The notes beneath the pieces are model-generated. The model did not search any database. It was not told where the DNA came from and saw only the letters and a program-made list of their open reading frames with translations. A stretch of DNA of 64,000 nt from Mycolicibacterium senegalense (GTDB lineage Bacteria; Actinomycetota; Actinomycetes; Mycobacteriales; Mycobacteriaceae). Position numbers and translations under genes: made by a program. Where the stretch lies: NCBI RefSeq assembly GCF_019645875.1, contig NZ_CP081000.1, forward strand, positions 5,330,417 through 5,394,416, given 5' to 3'. Below, piece by piece: positions 59,497 to 64,000 of the stretch. Every line of letters begins with the position of its first letter. The stretch's first letter is position 1.

Positions 59497-60258
59497 ATGG
59501 CCGTATCCGTCGACCTCAATGCCGATCTGGGCGAGAGCTTCGGCGCCTGGAAGCTCGGCGATGACGAGGCCATGCTGGGCCTGGTCACCAGCGCCAACAT
59601 CGCGTGCGGTTTCCATGCCGGCGATCCGCCGCTGCTGCTGCACACCTGCCGTGGCGCCGCCGAGCGCGGGGTGCGGGTCGGTGCTCAGGTCAGCTATCGG
59701 GACCTGGCCGGATTCGGCAGGCGGTTCATCGATGTCACGCCAGAAGACCTGACGGCCGAGATCATCTACCAGATCGGGGCCTTGCGCGCAGTGGCCGAGG
59801 CGGCCGGCACCACGGTGAGTTACGTGAAACCCCATGGCGCGCTGTACAACGCCATTTCCACTCACCGCGAACAGGCCGCCGCGGTGGCGGCGGCGGTGCA
59901 TGCCGTGGACCCTCGCCTGCCGGTGCTCGGCCTGTCCGGATCGGTGTTCTTCGAGGAGGCCCGAAAGGTCGGCCTGCGTACGGTGGCCGAGGCCTTCGCC
60001 GACCGCGCCTACCGGCCCGACGGCACGCTCGTGCCACGCCGCGAGCCCGGCGCTGTCCTGCACGACCCCGCGGTGATCGCCGACCGGGTGGCCGCGATGA
60101 CGACGACCGGACACGTCATCGCCGCGGACGGGACCAGGGTTGCCATCGACGTGGAATCGATTTGCGTGCACGGAGACTCGCCTGGCGCGGTCGACATCGC
60201 CACCGCGGTACGGACGCGGCTGACCACCGAAGGGATCGAGCTTTCGCCGTTCAGCTAG
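59497..60258 (+). CDS. pxpA: LamB/YcsF family protein, 5-oxoprolinase subunit A-like
   Basis: A 253-residue protein with the signature SVDLNADLGESFGAWKLGDDEAML, ANIACGFHAGDPPLL and VSYVKPHGALYN, the metal and catalytic residues of the family. PxpA works with PxpB and PxpC in 5-oxoproline opening; these are not nearby, so the full enzyme would need genes elsewhere. Nine bases after bluB, probably the same transcript. Confidence 0.88.
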   Translation: MAVSVDLNADLGESFGAWKLGDDEAMLGLVTSANIACGFHAGDPPLLLHTCRGAAERGVRVGAQVSYRDLAGFGRRFIDVTPEDLTAEIIYQIGALRAVAEAAGTTVSYVKPHGALYNAISTHREQAAAVAAAVHAVDPRLPVLGLSGSVFFEEARKVGLRTVAEAFADRAYRPDGTLVPRREPGAVLHDPAVIADRVAAMTTTGHVIAADGTRVAIDVESICVHGDSPGAVDIATAVRTRLTTEGIELSPFS

Positions 60259-60279
60259 CCCGCCCAGTCGAGACACTGT

Positions 60280-60300
60280 TGGAAATGATTACCATTTTCA
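60280..60300. promoter_or_regulatory. Zur-type palindrome before a microprotein frame
   Basis: A 21-bp imperfect palindrome with arms TGGAAATG and CATTTTCA (7 of 8 paired) around ATTAC. TACCAT at 60290-60295 fits a TANNNT -10 element 7 bases before the ATG at 60302, so the repressor would sit on the promoter. Confidence 0.7.
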
Positions 60301-60301
60301 T

Positions 60302-60457
60302 ATGTCCCGGCATTCTCGCGCTCGCGAACGGCTCAAGCTCGCCGCGATGACCTGGTTCGTCCGACTCCTGCGGTTGATCGTCGTGATCGCCGACTGGTGG
60401 CCGGAACGCGGACGCGATCAGCGCGGCGGCTCGATCGGCAGCGTCGGCCCGCCATAG
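60302..60457 (+). CDS. Candidate Zur-controlled microprotein (51 residues, leaderless)
   Basis: A frame starting MSRHSRARERLKLA, with an amphipathic/hydrophobic helix MTWFVRLLRLIVVIADWW at residues 16-33 and a short charged tail. The ATG lies one base after a Zur-type palindrome, and a TANNNT -10 motif is seven bases upstream, which suits leaderless translation. The last 40 bases overlap the convergent mceF gene. It resembles no ribosomal protein known to be zinc-controlled. It may be a small membrane protein; it could also be a chance frame. Confidence 0.45.
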   Translation: MSRHSRARERLKLAAMTWFVRLLRLIVVIADWWPERGRDQRGGSIGSVGPP

Positions 60458-61629
60458 GGAGTCGGAATCGTATAGCGGCCCGGCGGCGTCGGATCGGCCG
60501 TGGTGGCCAGGTCGGCGCCCGCCGGAGGGCCCGCCGTGTCGTCGCCCGCCGGGCGCGGAGCATTGCGGGCACCGCGAACCAGCAAGCTCGGATCGTCGTC
60601 GTGGCAGTACGTGTACAGGAACGGTTCGGGATAGTCGGCCGCCGAGGGTGGGCGCCGAGGTGTGCCGTAATCGCAGGCGTACCGCGGATAGATGTCGGCG
60701 GTCACCCACAGTCCGTGCTCGTGCATGGTGCTGATGAAGGCCTCCAGCGCCGAACCACGGTAGTCGGGGAAGAGCGCGGCGAGCGCGGGCACCCGGACGT
60801 AGGACAGTTGCGCGACGGTGGCCAGGTTTCCCAGCAACTGCACCATGGTGTCCGAGTTGTCGGTGAACAGGTTGTCGATCGCACCCAGCGTCGCAGGAGA
60901 CCGGCCGAGCAGCGTGCGGTAGCCGTCCTCCATCCCGGCCACACCCGTCAGCGTGTGGCGCAGATTGGTTGCCGTGGTGGCGATTCCCCCGTTCACATCC
61001 ACCGCCGAGGAGAACACGACCCGGCTGCTGCGGATGATACCCACCGTCTCCGGCAGCACCGAATCCAGCGTGGACAGCAGGAACGTCCCGCCGTCGACGA
61101 TCGCGGAAAGCTTCTGCGGCCCGGCGTCACTCAGGCTCAGCTCCTTCTTGACCCGCTCCAGCTTCTGCGGATCCACCTGCGCCAGAACGCCGTCCGCGTG
61201 GGCCAGCAACTCGGCCATCGGGACCGGCACAGCCGTACGTTCGCGGGCGATCACGGCACCGTCGCCCAGATACGGGCCGCCGTCAGAGGCCGACGAGAAG
61301 TCGAGGTACTGCTCGCCGGCCGCCGACAGGGCCGAGACCCGGACCGAACTCGACGCCGGAATGCGAACGTCGTCCGACAGTCTCAGTACTGCCTCGACAC
61401 CACCGGGCGTGAACGCGAGCTCCTCGACCTTGCCCACCCGCACCCCGTGCATGGTCACATCCTGATTGGGCAGGAGCCCGCCGGATTCCGAAAGCTGCAC
61501 CGTCACGCGGTAGGTCGCCGACAGTGGTCGCACCTGCAGCACGCCGACCATCAGGTAGGCGACCGACACGACCAAGGTGAGCGCCAACGCCGCCAGCGCG
61601 ACCCAGGCACTGCGCGGGGAGCCGCTCAC
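60418..61629 (-). CDS. Mce family protein, MceF position
   Basis: A 403-residue protein with one N-terminal membrane helix (WVALAALALTLVVSVAYLMVGV, shown in part), the MlaD/Mce domain (YRVTVQLSESGGLLPNQDVTM, GVRVGKVEEL), and a long helical MCE tail; the C-terminal 60 residues are Pro-rich. The GTG at 61629 overlaps the mceE stop (GTGA). It is the last gene of the operon. Mce proteins form the cell-envelope lipid import tube; which lipid this locus moves is unknown. Confidence 0.88.
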   Translation of the reverse strand: MSGSPRSAWVALAALALTLVVSVAYLMVGVLQVRPLSATYRVTVQLSESGGLLPNQDVTMHGVRVGKVEELAFTPGGVEAVLRLSDDVRIPASSSVRVSALSAAGEQYLDFSSASDGGPYLGDGAVIARERTAVPVPMAELLAHADGVLAQVDPQKLERVKKELSLSDAGPQKLSAIVDGGTFLLSTLDSVLPETVGIIRSSRVVFSSAVDVNGGIATTATNLRHTLTGVAGMEDGYRTLLGRSPATLGAIDNLFTDNSDTMVQLLGNLATVAQLSYVRVPALAALFPDYRGSALEAFISTMHEHGLWVTADIYPRYACDYGTPRRPPSAADYPEPFLYTYCHDDDPSLLVRGARNAPRPAGDDTAGPPAGADLATTADPTPPGRYTIPTPYGGPTLPIEPPR

Positions 61630-62750
61630 TGTTGTGGCCCTCGGCCGACGACCCGTTCCTGCAGGCGCCAGAGGACGAACTTGATCGACCCGACGAACTG
61701 ATGCCAATCGGCCCGTTTGGGACCGTGTAGCCCGGGGTCCCCCGGGAACCCGGCATCGGGAATCGATCCGAGGACCAGCCGGTCGATCCCGGCGGCCCCT
61801 GCCATCGACGTGCCCGCCGTCATCTTGATGAACGGCGCGTACAGCCGGTTCAGCGAGGCCAGGCTGGTCTGCGGGTCCACGACGACGTCGTTGAACGCGC
61901 GCGCGATCGTGTCCGCATCCGCGATCACGCTGCGACCGCTGGAATCCGTTCCGGCGATGGACGGGAACTTCGCCAGGTTCTGCGAGATGTCACCGAGCGT
62001 GAGGACGAGGTCGGTCACCCGGGCAGTGTTGTCGGCCAGTGTCTCGGTGGCCGGCGCTGCGGCCTGCAGCAGTTCGCCGACTTCATGGTTTTTGGACGCC
62101 AACAGCTCGGCCAGTCGGGTGGTCTCGGCCATCGCGGAATCGATCTGTGCCGAGCGCGCATTCACCGTGCTCAGCAGCCGGTTCGATTTGGCCACCAGGT
62201 CACCGAAGGCGCGGCCATCTGGCCCGGCCGCCTTACCCATGCCGTTGACGATGTTGGTCAGGTTGTGGACGGCGCCACCGTTGACCAGGACCGCCGCCGA
62301 ACTCAGCACCGACTCGACGGTCGCCGCCGCCGTGGTGGAGTCGAGGCCGATGCTGTCGCCGTCTCGCAGTAAAGGTGTTCCCGCCTCACCGTTGCGAGGC
62401 GGAACGATCGACACAAAGACATCACCCAGCGGTGTGGCCGAACGGAGTTCGGCCGTGCTGCCTACCGGCAGCCTGACATCGTCACTGATCCGCAGCGTCG
62501 TGACCGCGGTGAAATCGCGGGCAGACATGTCCTCGACCTGTCCGATGTCGGCCCCGCCGAGCTTGACCTTGGCATGCTCGGGCAGATTGAGCGCATTGGC
62601 GAACACCACCGTCAGCCGGTAGCCACCCGACCCGAGCCCGGGCGCAGGCAACGGCAGGTCCGCCAGACCGTTCGTGGCACATCCCGCGGTCAGCAACGCC
62701 GCCGAAAACAATCCCAGCAACCGGCGCAGATGTGCTCGTGCAGCAGTCAT
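61626..62750 (-). CDS. Mce family lipoprotein, MceE position
   Basis: A 374-residue Mce lipoprotein: signal LLGLFSAALLTAGC with the lipobox Cys near residue 24, then the Mce domain (YRLTVVFANALNLPEHAKVKLGG, with GADIGQVEDMSARDF) and the coiled-coil-like tail. It overlaps mceD (ATGA) and mceF (GTGA). The lipid anchor is typical of the fifth Mce gene (Lpr-type) in each mce locus. Confidence 0.9.
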   Translation of the reverse strand: MTAARAHLRRLLGLFSAALLTAGCATNGLADLPLPAPGLGSGGYRLTVVFANALNLPEHAKVKLGGADIGQVEDMSARDFTAVTTLRISDDVRLPVGSTAELRSATPLGDVFVSIVPPRNGEAGTPLLRDGDSIGLDSTTAAATVESVLSSAAVLVNGGAVHNLTNIVNGMGKAAGPDGRAFGDLVAKSNRLLSTVNARSAQIDSAMAETTRLAELLASKNHEVGELLQAAAPATETLADNTARVTDLVLTLGDISQNLAKFPSIAGTDSSGRSVIADADTIARAFNDVVVDPQTSLASLNRLYAPFIKMTAGTSMAGAAGIDRLVLGSIPDAGFPGDPGLHGPKRADWHQFVGSIKFVLWRLQERVVGRGPQQ

Positions 62751-63862
62751 TTCTGACCCATCGCCGCGAGACCGTCGAGCATGTTGGTCAGCCCGAAGTC
62801 GGGGCCGTAGTCCTGCAGGGTGCCGGTGCTGCAGCCGAGCTGGCGCAGACCCATCATGTTGCAGACCTCCTTGGCCATCTGGCCGTCGAACACCATGCGA
62901 TCGGCCAGGAAATGCGCGCGGATGGCACCGTTGCGTTGATCGATCGCGTTGTACAGGTTGTCGGCCATCAGCGGAAGCACGTCGAAGAACTCCGCAAGCT
63001 CACGCTGGCGGTCGTTCAGGGTCCGCATGCTGGTGTCGCCGTTGGCGATTCCCTGCTTGATCAGATCCCGGTTCGCCGACAGGATCTGCCCGGTCTTCTC
63101 CACCACCTCATTGAGTTGCCTGCCGGTGGTGCCCGACCCGAAGTCCTCGACGGCCAGAATCTGGCTGAGTTGGCGCACCGTGGACCCGAATTCACGCAGT
63201 TTCGTATCGTTACCGGCGGCCGCGTCCAGTAGCGAACCGAGGTTGGTGATGATCGTGGTCACCTGTTGCCGGGTGCGGGCACCGCCGTCAGAACTCAACC
63301 GCAGTGCGCGCGACAGTTCGTCGAGGGCGGCCCTGATCTGCTCACCGTGCCCGGCGACCACACCGTCGCCCGCGTTCTGCAGGTCGGCCACCGGACCGCC
63401 CCCTGCTCCGTCCCCGCGTAGAGACATCGCCAGCTTGTCCAGCATCCCGAGGACCCGGTCGAACTCGACCGGGGTCTTGGTGCGGTGCAGACCGATGGTG
63501 TCGCCGTTGCGCAGCGTCGGCCCCCCGCGATACGGCGGTGACAGCTCGATCTGACGGTCGGTCAGGATCGAGGTGGACAGCGTCACCGCCTCGACGTCGG
63601 CCGGTATCGCGACCGTCTCATCGACGGTGAAGTCGACCTCGGCATAGCCGCCCTTCGGCGTCACCCGGGTGACCTGGCCGACCGGAACGCCCAGTACTGC
63701 CACCACATTTCCGGCGTACAGCCCTGCCGCACTGTCGAACTGTGCGGTGACGGTGATGCTGTGGCCGCGATGGGTGATCAGGTACCGGCCCACCCCGGCG
63801 ACCACTGCCAACACGGCGATCAGCGCCGCGGCGATCATCAGGCGCTTGCGCCGGCCGATCAT
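62747..63862 (-). CDS. Mce family protein, MceD position
   Basis: A 371-residue protein starting MIGRRKRLMIAAALIAVLAVVAG with one membrane helix, then the Mce domain (SITVTAQFDSAAGLYAGNVVAVLG, VPVGQVTRVTPKGGYAEVDF) and helical tail. The ATG at 63862 overlaps the previous stop; the open frame to 63922 only extends into mceC. Two Cys (VCNMMGLRQLGC) lie in the C-terminal part, as in many MceD proteins. Confidence 0.88.
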   Translation of the reverse strand: MIGRRKRLMIAAALIAVLAVVAGVGRYLITHRGHSITVTAQFDSAAGLYAGNVVAVLGVPVGQVTRVTPKGGYAEVDFTVDETVAIPADVEAVTLSTSILTDRQIELSPPYRGGPTLRNGDTIGLHRTKTPVEFDRVLGMLDKLAMSLRGDGAGGGPVADLQNAGDGVVAGHGEQIRAALDELSRALRLSSDGGARTRQQVTTIITNLGSLLDAAAGNDTKLREFGSTVRQLSQILAVEDFGSGTTGRQLNEVVEKTGQILSANRDLIKQGIANGDTSMRTLNDRQRELAEFFDVLPLMADNLYNAIDQRNGAIRAHFLADRMVFDGQMAKEVCNMMGLRQLGCSTGTLQDYGPDFGLTNMLDGLAAMGQK

Positions 63863-64000
63863 TTGCAGTCCTTCAGATAGGGAATCATCCCGAACTGCTC
63901 GGCTCGCCCGCTGATGGCGCACATCCAGGAATCGATCAGGGCGCCTGCCGGGGCGTTGGTCTCGATCGCATTGCCGAACCCGGTGGCGTTCGCGATCTGA
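63859..64000 (-). CDS. Mce family protein, MceC position (partial, C-terminal 46 residues)
   Basis: The frame from the window edge ends ...AEQFGMIPYLKDCK with its stop overlapping the mceD ATG. The fragment SWMCAISGR and the final YLKDC are what I expect at the end of an Mce protein before MceD. Its start lies outside the window. Confidence 0.7.
   Translation of the reverse strand, partial: QIANATGFGNAIETNAPAGALIDSWMCAISGRAEQFGMIPYLKDCK

Noticed and set aside
60397..61701. A 434-codon plus-strand frame opposite mceF.
   Set aside because: Antisense to a clear Mce gene; Arg/Gln/Gly-rich with no fold signal. Only the first part of the plus strand (60302-60457, other frame) is kept as a candidate.
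1..64000. CRISPR arrays, rRNA genes, complete transposons or insertion sequences.
   Set aside because: No regularly spaced repeats, no rRNA-like sequence and no transposase or integrase frame were seen; only the 13E12 gene has repeat-family character.

Overview
The window reads as the chromosome of a mycobacterium, most likely a fast-growing or environmental species (Mycolicibacterium-like). Coding density and GC are high, GTG starts are frequent, genes are chained by 4-base ATGA/GTGA overlaps, and there are Mce proteins, a 13E12-type DUF222/HNH gene, mycofactocin-type SDRs and sites that fit the mycobacterial KstR, KstR2, LexA, IdeR and Zur consensus sequences. The backbone is the cholesterol/steroid catabolic locus, in the order of Rv3559c-Rv3575c of M. 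tuberculosis, but split by two accessory insertions.

Layout. 1-3370: end of a DUF4173-like membrane protein, a two-component system and an AraC regulator. 3571-4902: first of three paralogous exported Ala-rich proteins. 4963-12745: KstR2-type block ipdF, fadE30 / fadD3, fadE31, fadE32, fadE33, aspB. 12756-37443 (insertion 1): an SOS-box 13E12 gene; a ketone-body operon (transporter, hydroxybutyrate dehydrogenase, acetoacetyl-CoA synthetase) with a LysR regulator; a TetR-controlled SDR-SDR-CMD-ALDH operon; a DeoR/permease/sugar kinase/FAD-dehydrogenase operon; a P450-ferredoxin-TetR-SDR module; and two more exported Ala-rich proteins behind tandem IdeR-like iron boxes. 37619-43443: KstR block hsaB-hsaC-hsaD-hsaA / kshB, an Rv3572-like protein and an SRPBCC protein. 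43504-47608 (insertion 2): TetR regulator, a 5'-truncated HsdM remnant and a compact three-gene cassette that looks like a type VII secretion toxin with its immunity protein. 47738-52593: fadE34 / kstR, otsB, LacI regulator. 52605-60457: a zinc-limitation island (AztABC-type ABC transporter, COG0523 GTPase, two beta-propeller-like lipoproteins) with several Zur-type sites, plus bluB and pxpA and a candidate Zur-controlled microprotein. 60418-64000: the mceC-mceF end of an mce operon on the minus strand.

How it works together. KshB supplies electrons to the 9-alpha-hydroxylase, HsaA/HsaB hydroxylate, HsaC cleaves and HsaD hydrolyses rings A/B, and FadD3, FadE30-33 and IpdF process the remaining HIP moiety, while FadE34 acts on the side chain. 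KstR boxes flank hsaA/kshB and fadE34/kstR, and a KstR2 box lies between fadE30 and fadD3. The accessory regions add short-chain, ketone and polyol-like catabolism, iron- and zinc-responsive functions, and a probable contact or secretion toxin.

Most interesting signals: the EspC-like / WXG-papain-fold toxin / immunity cassette (45223-47608); paired IdeR boxes with an identical 25-bp register before two paralogous exported proteins; a 51-codon leaderless ORF one base after a Zur palindrome (60302-60457); a perfect LexA box on the start of the 13E12 gene; and an identical 18-bp operator at two promoters of the P450/ferredoxin/SDR module. All coordinates and motifs were read by eye; no database search was run.
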